A DNA stretch of 64,000 nucleotides from Isoetes taiwanensis (GCA_021234155.1 JAJEKV010000046.1:1480298-1544297); one strand, 5' to 3'. Shown: positions 21,430 to 33,596, counted from the first letter of the stretch. Notes: generated by a model not told the origin, from the letters alone. Numbers and translations are program-made.

Positions 21430-22694
21430 TTATAAATCTCGTCTCTTACGATTCACTCGTCTAGCATGTTTTGCTTGGGCAATTTCAATGGAACTTTGGG
21501 TCGCCGTTAACACCTCCTCCATATTATATGCCACTTTGTGGGCTTCCATCACTCCTTCGTCTACCTTAATCATAGAAGTTGGTGGTAGTCCTCCCTGAAT
21601 GACTTGGAAGGGTGCTAAATTTGTTGCCGAATGTGTTGCCATGTTGTAGGCAAACTATGCCATGGGCAAATAATTCTTGCATTCCTCTACGTATTCATGC
21701 ACATAACTCCGGAGCATAGGCAACAAAGTTCTATGAGTCACATCCGGCTGGCCATCTGTTTGCAAATGAAATGCAGCTTCAACTCATGCCAAAATTTACT
21801 ACAAAATTTGGAATCACGGTCTGATATGATCACTTTTGGATGACCATTGAACACCTACCGCAAAAAGAGGTGAGCAGTTGCAGTGGCCTTTAGTGATTTC
21901 TTGTAAGGTATAAAGATTGCATGCTTGCTCAATCGATCCACAATAGTCCACACTTGATCATTACCTTGCACAATGCAAGGCACAAAAACAAAATACATTG
22001 TCAAGTGTTCGAAAGGCCTTTCTGGTATACACAACGCCATGAACAACCCTGGCATCTTTGCATGCAAATCCTTTGTCTTTTGACATGACAAACAATTCTC
22101 GAGAAAAGTGACTACATCACTCCTGAGAGTTTTCCAATACAAATATCTCGACACCAAATCTAGGGTGTTGAATATTCCCCCATGGCCTGCAGTAGGTATT
22201 TCATGGCATTCCTTTAGCACAAGCTCGCGAAAATCTTTTGTCACACATAGACAATCTTTGTGGAACAAGTACCCATGTCAGATGTAGTGGTTGTCCACAA
22301 CTCGTGTTTGGCTAAACTTCCTCAAACTCTGCATCATGCTCATATGCACTTTTTATGGCAACTAGCGTATGTTCCTCCCATGTAATAAAATTATTCTCCT
22401 AAATAATGTCCTTAGATTGTCGATCGAGCATTTGGCTTGAAGCATAGGCGACATTGTCTGTGCTACTTGGAAGATACTTGATTCTATCAACCCCAAATCA
22501 TTGAAGATATTTTTCCCACTTGATTTGACGCGAAGTAGCAGCAGTTGTGTCAGAAGAAATTGAATGCTTTGTTGATCAGTTTTGATTTCAAATTGATAAC
22601 CCATAAGATAGTGTTTTTCAAATCTTAGGGGCATGTACAATTGCCAACAACTCTTTCTCATAGACCGTGTACTTTTTACCTCCACGGCATTCAA
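21430..22694 (-). pseudogene. gypsy-4 pol: RNase H end and integrase
   Basis: Minus strand. 22362-22694 shows an RNase H patch (LMGYQFEIKTDQQSIQFLL). 21855-22268 carries the integrase zinc-binding H-H-C-C (KECHEIPTAGHGG, CLSCQKTK) and a core with VDRLSKHAIFIP. The usual first catalytic Asp position reads TMYFV where Ty3 integrases typically have MDF, so that acid looks lost. 21430-21642 is the C-terminal part (SATNLAPFQVIQGGLPP). Stops and frameshifts show it is inactive. Confidence 0.8.
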
Positions 22695-22797
22695 CTTGCA
22701 GCTCTCAAAAGCTGTTGGATGCTTATTTTGTTCTAACGCTGCTCAAATAGAGGATCCCTGGCATCCGTACAACATACAAAAAAATGCGTATCAAAAT

Positions 22798-23554
22798 CTA
22801 GTAACTGCAATATTGGGCAAAGGTGAACCGACCTTTAAATTTTGGAAGACTTCCGTTTTTTAAAAGATGAGTGAGAGGTAGGAGAAGTTGAGCAAAATTT
22901 CGAATGAAACATCGGTAATAATTGCATAATTTTAGAAAAGAGTGTACCTCTAAAACATTCTGTGGAGTTGGCCACTCCTTTAATACACGAACCTTGATGG
23001 GATCATCATGAATATCCACAACAGGGATGACATGACCAAGATACTCAACTTGGGATCTAAAGAAAGTGCTCTTCTTTCGATTAATGAACAGCTCTAAAGT
23101 TTCAAGAACTTGTCGTCGATGTGCCATATGCTCCGCTTCATTCCTACTAAAGACGAGAATATCATCTAAGAATACCACCACAAACTTGCCAAGGAAATGT
23201 CTTAAAATGCGGCTCATCATATGGCAAAAGGTAGCACGGGCATTATTGAGGCCAAATGGCATAATCAATAAGTCAAAATGGCCAAAGATGGTTCGGAAGG
23301 TTGTCTTAGAAATATCTGCCTCAGCAACTCGGACCTCATGGTAGCCAGACTTGAGATCAATTTTCCTAAAAATGATAGCCCTTAACTTGTCCAAAAGATG
23401 GTTGAGTCGTGGTACAGGATATGTGTTCTTGATAGTTTCTTTGTTGAGTGCTCTATAATCAATGCACATTCGAAAAGTGTTATCCTTCTTAGTTATTATT
23501 GGAGTGCCATATGGAGAACTGCTTTCTCTAAGTAAACCACGTTCAAGAAGTTCT
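22798..23554 (-). pseudogene. gypsy-4 reverse transcriptase, truncated at its N-terminus
   Basis: Minus strand. Contains ELLERGLLRESSSPYGTPI, MCIDYRALNKETIKNTYPVP, KIDLKSGYHEVRV, MPFGLNNARATF and the catalytic box VVFLDDILVFS. The frame stays open for 223 codons to 22798. It is cut off at 23554 by LTR sequence, so nothing upstream (protease, gag) remains next to it. Confidence 0.88.
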
Positions 23555-23760
23555 TATTGGAAAAGGGAATTTAGTCATCAGACATGATGGTAGCTCATTT
23601 GTGAACTGTGCTTATTCTTCAGAGCAACCTTGCAGATGATCATCTAGCGGTACAGAATTTATAAACATCATGACTACATATTATCTAATGGTTGAGTATT
23701 TTGGGGTTGTTCATGGTTCGTGCACATGAACTTTATTAATGTGAAACCTTATATTTATAA
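23555..23760 (+). repeat. copia-2-family LTR fragment
   Basis: About 205 bp closely match 60002-60208 from the first base (tattgg versus tgttga) through ttagtcatca, aactgtgcttattcttcagag and gtgcacatgaactttatta. The orientation equals copia-2, so it may be its 5' LTR. No primer-binding site follows, so a rearranged solo LTR is also possible. Confidence 0.7.
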
Positions 23761-24416
23761 GGAAAGATTATTACAAGGGCGCCACTGACCTCGATGGGAC
23801 TTGCCACCCTTGGAAGATGTCTATAGATGCTTTTGAAGAATTGAAAATATTTGGATTGGATTTTTGTTAAGTTGCAATGCTATCTTTATGACCTACTTTT
23901 GAGGACCAAGCTGAAGACGTGAAGATCAAATAGATATTTTTGAAGAATTCATTGAGACGATGAATACTCTTGGGGGAGGATAATGTATTGTATTTTATCT
24001 TGGTTATTTTTGTATAACGTGCTTAGATTTGTGAAATGCATGCATAAATGGAGAGCCATATGGGTGTAATGTGGAGAAAATATAAGAAATGTGCAAATAT
24101 TATGGAGAATCATGAGGGGGGATATTTATATTATATTGAAATGGAACCTATGGACTTGAAGGAGTATTAAGTCCTTATGGAAATATGTTCAATGGTTAAT
24201 ATTTTGATGATGTGTCATGAATCTAGAGGAGCATGGCCATTGCAAGGAGTTTAGATGGCCTAGATTTGATATCGAGATGGCAAAATCTAGTGAACTTATG
24301 GTAGTTAGAATTTGGATCTAAGGTTGAGATTTGCCTAGATCTAGTGGCTAAGCTTAAGTGGAGTTTTCTATAAGTTAGCTAAAATTCGTGTAGAAAGGAG
24401 GCCCAATTTTGGAAGG
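23761..24416 (+). other. plus-strand LTR-retrotransposon tail (end of pol, polypurine tract, LTR piece)
   Basis: Around 23790-23970 short patches resemble the very end of a Ty3 Pol (LEDV, DAFEELKIF, TFEDQAEDVK). They are followed by cttgggggaggata, which looks like a polypurine tract, and an AT-rich non-coding stretch starting tgtattgtattt, which may be its LTR. Copia-1 begins at 24417. Identification is tentative. Confidence 0.35.
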
Positions 24417-24577
24417 TGTCATTGCATAATTCATGCTGGGAATTGTCATTGGCAATTTGTATATACAGTTTGTTTTACATATACACCTAGGTTAGCAAAC
24501 ACACAAGTGACTACAGGTTATTTACATTGAAACCTCAATGGTTGGTTGTTTAATAACCCATTGTTCTTCAAGGGTCA
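24417..24577 (+). repeat. copia-1 5' LTR, first part
   Basis: Starts TGTCATTGC and matches 44458-44625 closely (tcattgcataattcatgct, caatttgtatatacag, cctcaatggttggttg). It is interrupted after ggtca by H3-Ty3-B. Confidence 0.85.
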
Positions 24578-26207
24578 TGTGACGCTCCCTGCTAAACATA
24601 CGGCGCCCGGCCGTACACTCGGCAGGAAATCCCCCATCCGGCTCAGCCACCGTCTGGGCCCTTCGTCTACTCCGCACTCTGAGGTGACTCCTAGTGCGGG
24701 AAGGGAATACGAAGGTGTCTTGCGCGCCCTTCCCCTATGGGCTCCTATAACAGCGGAAGCGATAACACGTCAGAACTAGCATCAAACATATACAAATACT
24801 ACCTCGAAGGGTAGTGCATCACGCATATACCAATGCAAAGATGATAAACACAAACCGTGAAACATGAGAGCTCCTACCCCGGCTCAGACTCGTAAGGAGG
24901 ATGACTGACCGGCTAGGTCTCAAGATAGAACAGACCGAGTCATGGCAATGGCGAGGGCTGGCATAGAACAATGGCTAGGGTTGACCACTCCATCCGCCCC
25001 TCCTGTGCATACTTTGCAGATGGGCTAAATCAGGCTCTGACAGGACTCTAGCCTTCCGGATACGCAATCCCAGGGCATCACCCACCGGGACTACTCCAGG
25101 TTGCATCTCCCTGGTCCGCTGAGGCAGGAAGGGTTGCATCTCCCCTTCCCGGGATCTAGAGGTGCCGTGGGCGGCTAGAGAATCGTGGCGACACACGATT
25201 CGTCCCCGACTGAACCCCCCAAAACGAGAGCCAAGCTGACACTTGCAGCTCTCGAGAGGCAGGGCGACACCATTGCCCCAGGAGGTGTCGGACCCATGCT
25301 CGGCCCACACGAAGTGACCGACCATAAGCCTAGCCCACTATGGGATCCCCCGAAGCCCCCACTCGGCAGGGATCCTCCCTCCACTTTCCCTCTAGCCCGT
25401 TGTATGGTGCTGAGTCATATCATAGCCTCAATAGCCTGGTGGGCTCCTATGCACAGGCCGCATCTAATAGGAACTAAGGGATCTACTCTAGGAACATACT
25501 ACATATGGCCCTAGGTCTCTACCCCCCTTCCCAATACAAGAGGAGCAAACATGATCAACCAACATCACATAATCATCATATCCTAAGAATGATCATAAGA
25601 AGAACATCTTAACCTAATCATACAATCTAACTAATGGTTAGGGTTCGTTGATTAGGGTTCAAGATGTTGAATACGGGTTCTAGGATGGCTCTACTCTAGA
25701 TACAAGATACTAGCATATCTGGAATGCTAATTCCAGATAAGCTATCACAACTACAATCCTACATACCTGCTCCTGAAGCTCTCCCTCCAGATCCGTGCGC
25801 ATCCATGGTCTCCGACTCCCAAGCTGCTGCTCCTACTCCAAGAACGCGTCTACCCTGCTGGGGCTGCTGCACCAGCCTATGCCACAACAAACGATGTTCG
25901 AAACGGGGTTTCGAACGAGTAGGTGAGTCTCTGGGTGCTAGGGCTGGAAAAGAGGCCTAGGGTTAGGGTTTAGGCCTATATAAGCTAGGTCCACCTAGGA
26001 TGCCACGTGGCACCAATGGGGTGAGTCCTGTGTGGCGGTGCCCCAATAGGTTAAGGCCACGTGGATAATGGCTTAACCTATGGTTGGCTAAGTTATGAAA
26101 ATAACTTGGCCATGCCTATGGTATACAAGGCTATGAATGATAGACTTGTATAGTGACGGATCCAGGAATATACGTATTTATGACGTATATTCCCCTGGAC
26201 CGTCACA
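24578..26207 (-). repeat. H3-Ty3-B 3' LTR
   Basis: 1630 bp. Long stretches (for example 25541-25700 and 25941-26207) are nearly identical to the other LTR, while GC-rich patches (24590-24700, 25060-25260) differ by many small indels. Confidence 0.93.
25963..25983 (-). promoter_or_regulatory. TATA box and telobox in H3-Ty3-B LTR
   Basis: In sense orientation TTATATA (plus-strand 25977-25983) is followed within about 6 nt by AAACCCTAA (25963-25971). The same pair occurs in the 5' LTR at 37453-37459 and 37439-37447. Teloboxes are known plant promoter elements; the start site itself is inferred. Confidence 0.55.
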
Positions 26208-26220
26208 TTCTCCCCCCCTT
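26208..26220 (-). other. H3-Ty3-B polypurine tract
   Basis: Minus strand reads AAGGGGGGGAGAA directly before the 3' LTR. Confidence 0.85.
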
Positions 26221-27119
26221 AGGACAATGCTGTCCTCAGCATTGCGCTAAGGTGACGATCCTACCTTATGCCTGCAAAACAAAACATGTCATAACCTTTA
26301 ATTTAGTTTAGCAATCGAGTTTTATTAGTTAAAAGGTCAAAATTTAGGCTATATTTGTACTTATACAAAATTATATAGCCTTAACATAGTTATTTCTTAT
26401 AATAATTCAAACTACTATTATAAGAGTTATTAGGGTTCATAATCTAAATTATGGCTCCCATATCTCTCGTAATGCTCCCTCGATTTCAAGTCCACCTTCT
26501 ACTTGCAAAAGGAGCACATTACGTTAGTTTAGTTAATAATTTGTGGTTTTAGGGGACCACCCCCCTTACCTCCTTGAGCCGAACTACTGGCTCAAGGTTG
26601 TCCTACTACCTTGCCCAAGATCATGGCCCTTTCGGATTTGAGCTTAAGGATCATTTAAGATGCTCCCATCATTGCCCATGATCGAAAGTGCTACCTTTGT
26701 ACTTTAAGGTTACGTGCGAGTACCCCTAGTGCATCATGCCCCACAGGTTTGAGCTAGGGAACGCCTCACGATCCCATCATCAGCATGATCACTTTAACCT
26801 TCACCATGACCCTCCTACGGCCGGTGTGCGTTCCCGCATCGTGGCATAGAGATCATCCGTCGATGTCCCATCATCGCCCACCATGCCTCATCCTCACTCC
26901 ACATGACCCTAATGGTCATAAGTAAGACCTTCTTGGTGCGTGTGGCCTAGAGAATGCCCTAAAAGGCATGATCCCATCATCGCCCACACGATCAAGGTTG
27001 GCACATGCATCCTACTAATTAGAATGCATGCGCCCGGGCTTAAGGCTAACTAAAAACACATACTAGCTAACCACCGGCAAGTCGAATTCCACTAAGTGGG
27101 AGCGACTCGCCCATCAAAC
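26221..27119 (-). other. H3-Ty3-B 3' untranslated region with a repeated motif
   Basis: Non-coding. The word cccatcat(c/t)gcccac and its variants recur near 26666, 26783, 26868 and 26970, each close to an atgatc or gatcat word, giving small inverted repeats. It corresponds in position to the hairpin-rich 3' region of H3-Ty3-A. Confidence 0.5.
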
Positions 27120-28625
27120 TCCTTCATAAATTCGGGTATTGCTTCTCCAAATCTTGCTTTAATACCCATGTCCATCTTCCACGGGTAAGTGCTTCCACTT
27201 AACCAAATATTGGAGGAATTGAGACCTCCTTGTCTTCTTGAATGACTTATCAAGAAGTAACTTCGTGCACTATTTCTACTTGCTCTTCCGTCATTTCCAA
27301 CAAAGTTGGAGTATCCAAAACCTCCGGGGTTAGGATTGTGCCTTTTAATAAACTTACGTGGAAGACCTTGTGGACCTTAAGACAATGGCAGGTCCAACTT
27401 GTAGGCTTGAGAGCCCACTCTCTCCAAAATCTTGAACGCCCAGCCCACCTAGGGGCAAGCTTCTTACAACTCCCAACGAAGCTTGGCTTGCTTCACCTTG
27501 ATCTTGTGGGGCGCTATCGCCTACCTTGAACTCCCTTACGGTCAGGTTTGCTTGTCGGCTACACTCTTCTGCCGACTTCTTGCTGCCAATAAATAACCCC
27601 TTACTTCCTCTACTAGCTGCTTTGCATATCCCCTAACATCTGGCCGGGACACTTCTACCTTGGACACGAGATTGTGCGGTGTATCGGGGGTTAAGCACCG
27701 GTACCGTAATTCACCATAAAGGAGACATCATCGAGATGACTCCGCTGGCATCGTTGTAGGCGAATTCCACCAAGTGAATGTACTCATCCCACTTGATTTG
27801 CTTGTTCCACACATAGCTCAAGCATGTCTTCAATGATCCGATTCGCCCTTCCGCCTGGCCATCCGTTTGGGGATGATATGCCGCTCATGGAGAGCCGTGC
27901 GAATGGTGCTAAAGAGATCCCGCCAAAAGGCACTCATAAACTTAGAATCTCTATCCGATATTATCTCCCGAGGCATGCCATGGAGCCTGAAAATCTCCCT
28001 TACAAATAACTTGGCAAGTTATCTAATGCGGTGTCGATTAGTCTTGCAAGGCACAAAATGTGCCATCTTAGATAACTTATCACGACAACCATCAATGCAT
28101 CCTTGCCTCAAGAGTTCTTGGGAGACCTGTGATGAAATCCATGCTTATGACCTCCCACTTTGCATTTGGCACTCCTAATGGCTCTAAAGCACACGGAATC
28201 AAGGGTTGCTCGCTTTCGTCTGCTGACATAGCTGGCAATCCCGAATATATGCAGCTATCTGCCTCTTCATTCCTGGCCAGAAGTAGCTACTTCGAATCTT
28301 GAAGTAGGTCTTCATGAAGCCAGCATGCCCTGCTATTGGGCTGTCATGTGTGTCGTGAAGGATTAACTTCCTTACCCCTGAAGATTCGGGTACACACAAC
28401 TTATGCTTATGATACAACAGGTTGCCTTCCTTCTTATAATGCTTAAAGGCTTCCCGCTCCTTATCTGTTCTGGCTTCCCTAGAAAGACTTTCCCATACCT
28501 CCTTGAAGTCCACATCTGCTGGCAAGGACTCCTCAATCTTCTTGCCAAACTCACTCGAAAGAGTGGAAATCGCATTACAATCGTCCTTGTGCGAAATGGT
28601 CTCACGAGAGGGCATACGCTACTAC
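27120..28625 (-). pseudogene. H3-Ty3-B integrase and chromodomain
   Basis: 28199-28615 encodes the zinc-binding domain (LHDTHDSPIAGHAGF, then DCQLCQQTKASNP) after a linker with FKEVWESLSREAR. The catalytic core and C-terminal domain follow in broken frames over 27300-28195. At about 27130-27300 a chromodomain is readable (DKSFKKTRRSQFLQY-type block, VKWKHLPVED, TWVLKQDL), very like that of H3-Ty3-A. Known: such chromodomains can bind methylated H3 tails and steer integration. Frameshifts break it, but they may partly be sequence errors. Confidence 0.78.
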
Positions 28626-29860
28626 ATTAAGCTTACCGGGCTTATATACAATATGAAAATCATTACTCCTCAAGGAATTCCATCCACCTCCTTTTGCCTT
28701 AAGTTGAGGAGTGGCTGGTGAAAAGATCTTGAAGGCTCGGTGATCGTTATCCAACGAAACTTCCTTCGGAAGCCGGATAATGCCTCCATATCCTCAATGC
28801 CCTTACAATGGCTAGCAGCTCACGATGCGTGGGTTGGGTAGCGTTGTTCGGCGTCGTTCATCTTCTTCGAGTCGTAGGCGACTACCCTTCCTTCTTGCAT
28901 CAAGGCTGCCTTTTGTTGCTATCTTGCTTGCATCTGTTGCTACCAACTTGTCTTTACTTTCGGATCCGGGAGAACAAGCACTGGTGCTGTTGTTAAGGCC
29001 TCCTTAAGCTTCTCGAAGGAAACTTGGACTTTCTCTAACCAATGGCTAGTCCAATCCTTAATCTTCTTGGCCTTAGTGAGGTCCGACAAAGGGGACGCCC
29101 ACTTAGCAAAGTCCTTCACGAACTTTCTGTAATATCCCGCCAACCCGAGAAAGCTTCTTACTTCTGCTACATTCCTTGGAGCTGGCCAATCAACTATTGC
29201 TTCAATCTTAGATGGGTCCGTGGAGATTCCCTACTGCTGTTACGCGTGCCCCAAATACTCCACTTTCGGCTGCGGCGGCACTTAGAGAGCTTCCCATACA
29301 ACCGATGACGTCTCAACTTCTCCAACACTTTCCTGAGATGCTGACAATGCTCTTCAAGGGACTTGCTGTAGACTAGAATGTCGTCGAAGAAGACAATGAC
29401 AAACTCATCCAAGAAGTCTCTGAAGATGTCGTTCATAAGGCGCATAAACGTTGCTGGAGCATTCGATAGTCCAAAGGGCATTACTGTGAACTCAAAGTGA
29501 CCATACCGCTGCCGAAGCGGTCTTATGGATATCCTCTTCTTTAATTCTTATCTGATGGTATCGATCTCAAATCAATTTTAGAGAATACCTTTGCTCCTTG
29601 TAGCTGATCCATTAGGTCATACGCCCTTGGCAATGCATACTTATTCTTTATCGTCGCTTATTGTCGGCGATAGTCTATCACATTCTTAAGCTCGTCTTTC
29701 TTCTTTACGAAGAGTATAGGTGCTCCAAAAGGAGACACACTTGCCCTTATGAATCCAAGCTCTAGCAATTCCTCGGCCATTTCTTGAGCTCGGGCCAATT
29801 ACGGGATGCTCATTCTATATGGCGCCTTATTGGTAGGCTTCGTGATCCGAGCCAATGTGA
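28626..29860 (-). pseudogene. H3-Ty3-B reverse transcriptase and RNase H
   Basis: Minus strand. RT begins near 29850 ([26 protein letters not shown]) and continues with KIDLRS. The open stretch 29194-29481 holds [20 protein letters not shown] and the catalytic box [14 protein letters not shown]. The linker to RNase H is at 28940-29143 ([30 protein letters not shown]). RNase H itself (28640-28930) is strongly frameshifted. Confidence 0.82.
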
Positions 29861-30165
29861 TCTCACATTCCACACCCCTATAAGGTGTAAATGCTGCGGA
29901 TTTCATCCGGAAATATATCCTTGAACTCTGAAATAAGCCTTGCTATATTCACTGGGCAGTGATTTCCCTTTGTGTCACTTCCCTCGCTTGCCACGGGCTC
30001 AGCCCGATTCCATCCCGAGGATGTAGTCCACCTTATTCCTTTCTATACTTTTTCCTTAGCTTCAAAAGAAATACACCGCATGGGAGAATCTAGCTTCTTA
30101 CCTTTGACTATCAACTTGTTGCCGCACTGTGCCGTCATGGTGACTTCATTCGGTCCACAATCAAT

Positions 30166-30630
30166 TCATGCTTTAATGGGCTTCAAGAATTCCATTCCCA
30201 CAATAAGATCATACCTTCCGATATCCATGACTTCAGCTCCCATCGGCCACTTAGCCCCACTAAGGTCTATATCAAAGATGATTCTCCGCCCCCTTGTGTG
30301 CCGGATGGCACCGTTTGCCATAGCTACCGGCCTTGGCTTAGACTTCAATACCTTGTTCTTCATTAAGGCAACCAATCTAGGAGATGCAAAATTGTGAGAG
30401 CTACCTGTATCTATGAGGACTACGTATGGCTTACTATCTATGATCCCATGAGCCGCGATGACCGTCGACTGATTCTCTATATCACCTGACTCAATGTTAG
30501 CACATATGTGGCACTCACCATCTATGAAGTCCCGGGCCTCCTGGCTGATCGCCGTCTTCCTCGCTCGTTGGGGGAATCCCAATCCATAAGCTTTCGCCAA
30601 GGCCGATCGCATGACCGAATGGACAATCAT
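30166..30630 (-). CDS. H3-Ty3-B aspartic protease region
   Basis: Open for 154 codons on the minus strand. It contains the retroviral-type active-site motif VVLIDTGSSHNFAS, followed by MANGAIRHTRG and IGRYDLIVGMEFLKP, the usual order of Ty3 proteases. It lies between gag and RT and is the best-preserved part of Gag-Pol in this copy. The whole Gag-Pol was probably translated as one polyprotein; the frame boundary at 30630 may be a frameshift or an error. Confidence 0.82.
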   Translation of the reverse strand: MIVHSVMRSALAKAYGLGFPQRARKTAISQEARDFIDGECHICANIESGDIENQSTVIAAHGIIDSKPYVVLIDTGSSHNFASPRLVALMKNKVLKSKPRPVAMANGAIRHTRGRRIIFDIDLSGAKWPMGAEVMDIGRYDLIVGMEFLKPIKA

Positions 30631-31860
30631 GTGTTGATTGCCTCGGCTGGAAGCACTGAAGCATAACTTTTCTCAATGCATTCTGTCTCTTCTCCTTTGG
30701 CCCGGTGTCTAGGAGAGGCGGAGAGCCCCTTGCCTCGATGCATTTTCGTGGCTTACGGTCCCCAAAAGCTTTGTTCGACCCTTGCCTTCTTCTGGACCTC
30801 GATGGTGTGTGGCGGGCGATTGCTTACCCCGATATTGCCCCCGCCACGCCTGTACTCTTACCCCCGAAGGTTGGATCGCTTCTTCATTGAGTTGCTGGTG
30901 CCTCCTCAAACTTATAGCTTTATCTTCGGCCTTCCAGAACTGACCTTGGGTTGATTGCTCTAACAAGTCTCTTGATATTGCCGTGTTCAACCCTCAATGT
31001 AAGTGTCCATCGCTTGCCTTCGAGACTCGGGAACATGGAGCCTAAGCCTCATGAATTCTTCGGTGATACTTAGCCATCGATAAGCTACCCCGATTCAACC
31101 AGAAAACCTGGCGGATCGTCTACTAGTATGAGACCTTGGCACATAGTGCTTGCGGAAAGCCTTGTCAAGGTCTTAAACTCGCAGCTTGTTCCTCTTCAGC
31201 TTGTTGGATTTAGCATATCCCTTCCACGCATCCTTGCCGGGTCCAATAAGGTTAGTCAGAAAGCAACTTTCCCTATGTCCTTGTCCTTCATACCGTATGA
31301 GTTGCCAAATTCTTCCATTTCATCAAGCCATGCTTCAGCTTCCATGCCTGATCTGTCTTTCCCTGAGAACTGGCCGAGCTTCCTTGTCTTCCATACATTG
31401 CTCATAGCACTATCCACCTTTTTCTGATAGTCATCTGTCTTTCTTGCTCTTTTCCTTGCTTTAGGTGTTCCAGCCTGACTGTCGGAGCTAGAGCTGTCCT
31501 CACTGGAAGAGCTGTCTGATGAGCTGGAGCTAGATGATGATGGACTCCTGGTTCTCCTCTTCTTCCTTCTCCTATCCCGACGCGTTCCCGGTTGCCCCTC
31601 CCTTTCGATGAGGGACTTCGTCACCACCCGGAAAACAAGGTGGAGGTAGAGGACCATCTTCCTGCTCATTCATCAGCGGTGCCGCCCAGTTGATGAGGTT
31701 TTGCATCTGGTTCCTCATCTGCACCAGCCTTGCGTTGATTGCCTCACGGTGTCATATCCACGCTCAAAATCCTCTTGTTCTCGCCAAACAAATTCCTTGG
31801 TACCCAATGCGTGGTCGGTCTTTGGTCTTGAGATGCACTTGAGTTCCCTTTGCAAGGATT
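30631..31860 (-). pseudogene. H3-Ty3-B gag
   Basis: Minus strand. N-terminal part near 31700 reads LINWAAPLMNEQEDGPLPPP; then comes a basic stretch (RRDRRRKKRRTRS), a serine run and KKVDSAMSNVWKTRKLGQFS. The following MEAEAWLDEMEEFGNSYGMK continuing to about 31200 resembles the Retrotrans_gag capsid domain. Further capsid-like patches and a linker run on to 30630 in shifted frames. No clear CCHC zinc knuckle was found. Confidence 0.68.
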
Positions 31861-32588
31861 GATCATCAATACATTTTATTTGGGTTAGATGTTGATCAAT
31901 TTTACTTGCAATTGAAATATGTTTAGTTATAAGAAATCATATAAAGCCTTACATTTGCAAAACATTTAATAGCCATTAATACATAAGGACTACATGATAA
32001 AGTAGATATATCTTAGCACAATGGGTACAAAAACATTTAGCACAAAACTTAAAAAAATTAAATTTTCACAACTATTCAAAGGTGGCCTAAAGCCCCTAAG
32101 AAGTTCTTGACATCCCCGATGGGAGGCCTTTGCCGAGGTTAAAAGAAGATGTTCCTCGTCGATCTTCCTTCAAGTGCTTTCGGGCCATCTCCTGCCCTGG
32201 TTCAGTGGCCGTTGTTGCTACCAGCGAGAGTGTTGCATCCCTAAGGTGCCCTCTTGCAAAGTCGAGGCAATGGAGCTGACCGCCCTGCTTGAAAAGAATG
32301 ATGTGATCTTCATGGGCGATATCTTCGAAAGTGCTGCCCGGCCCGAAAAGCGCTATGAGAAGTGCCACGGATTCTTCCCCTTTGGCTGAACTCCTTGTGG
32401 AAGACTATCATTTGCCCTTGGTCCGGGGCGGAAGATAATAGCGAAGTGCCCTGCCCTTCCCTACGCCTCGCGATCCAGTGCCCTTCCTCTGAGCTGCTTC
32501 GCCGTAGGCATCCACCGCCATAAGGTCTTCATGATCTCTCCACATCTTTGGGGTTGTCGAGTTGTCCTTATGCTGCTGGACCCTTCCC
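31861..32588 (-). other. spacer between H3-Ty3-B ORF B and gag
   Basis: AT-rich, with no convincing ORF; short open frames here lack recognisable motifs. The 3' end of ORF B may extend into it in a shifted frame. Confidence 0.35.
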
Positions 32589-33596
32589 TCATGCTCGGCT
32601 CAATCGGGTCGGCTTGAGCTTGGGCCCCTTCCCCGGTTTGTAGAGTGTGCTCGTATCCGGCTGGAACTCCTCCTCTCGAGATGATAGGCTCCTGGCCGTC
32701 GATAGATCTCCCTTATCTGGCGATAGGTTGCTATATCCGACATTGTCTCCCCAAAGATAAGAGTGTCTCTCCGCCAGCTCCCTTGGGATCTCTTGGTATG
32801 AGTAGTCGATGATGTCTGTGCTTTTCCCGTGTGCTATCATGCCCAAGAGCTCGTCGATTCGAAGACCCTGTTCCTGACAATAGGACAAGTTGAGGATGTC
32901 ATTGGCAAAATGTACTCCTCCCCGTCGATGACTATCGGCGACAAGGTTTGTGATGCCGATCGGTGGATCAAGAGTTGTTCACGCCGCCGTCGTCATGCCT
33001 CGACGCATATCTCCGCATTCTTGTTGCCTCCCTGCTCTCCCATTCGGGTTCTGCCCCCTAGTCGCCGTAGTCTTCATGGATCGAAGAGATGGTGCCCCCG
33101 ACGCCGTGCCATAGTATTCGAGGGCCGGAGGATTCTATATTCAGGATTTGATCCCGGGCTCTATTGCATCGAGTGGTGGCTAAGTCTAAGGGCTGAACAG
33201 AGGGTTCCCCTACTTTGTTGATTGACTTATAGTGCATGAAGAGTGCAAGGCCGCCCCGAGATGAAAGGTACCTATGCCTATTGTGTCCTGCAGGTCATGT
33301 AATAATTCGGGCATGGTCCTAGTCCTATCCCATAGTCGCTTCTTGCCTCCGGATCCCCGATCCCGACCTAAGGCTTGGGTAAGTGTCTCAAGAGAAACCC
33401 ACCTCCCCAGGGAGGCGCCTAACTTCCCAAGGCGGGACTGGCTGGTCATATTGGCACATAATGTCCGTAGTAGGGTGTTCTAGACAAGGTTGCGTGAAGA
33501 TCGAACAAGTGATCAAACACGTAGAAGGCTTTGGTCTCCATGGAAGCAGATGGATATGGTGGCAAAGATTGTACCATCTCAAAGTTCGGGCGCCAT
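32589..33596 (-). pseudogene. H3-Ty3-B ORF B, counterpart of H3-Ty3-A ORF B
   Basis: Begins at an ATG (33596) with MAPE; RWY is read in the next frame, echoing MATADFRRWY of H3-Ty3-A. Later VIDGEEYI and NDILNLSYCQEQGLRIDELL match IIDGEEYLLLSDIQNLL and RLDELLHQL in the other element. The open part 32888-32589 contains DIIDYSYQEIPRELAERHSY. Several frameshifts interrupt it. The function is unknown; its conserved location between the H3-like ORF and gag argues that it is a real element gene. Confidence 0.5.

Larger units (their letters stand above)
8123..23554 (-). mobile_element. gypsy-4: partial Ty3 element, minus strand, split by H3-Ty3-A
   Basis: Seen: a 3' LTR in two pieces (8123-8438 and 20712-20924) with ends TGTTACG and CGTAACA, flanked on the left by aaaaa. 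To its right in the window (upstream in sense), minus-strand integrase and reverse transcriptase run to 23554, where a copia-type LTR begins abruptly inside the RT. Gag, protease and the 5' LTR are not seen. Confidence 0.75.
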
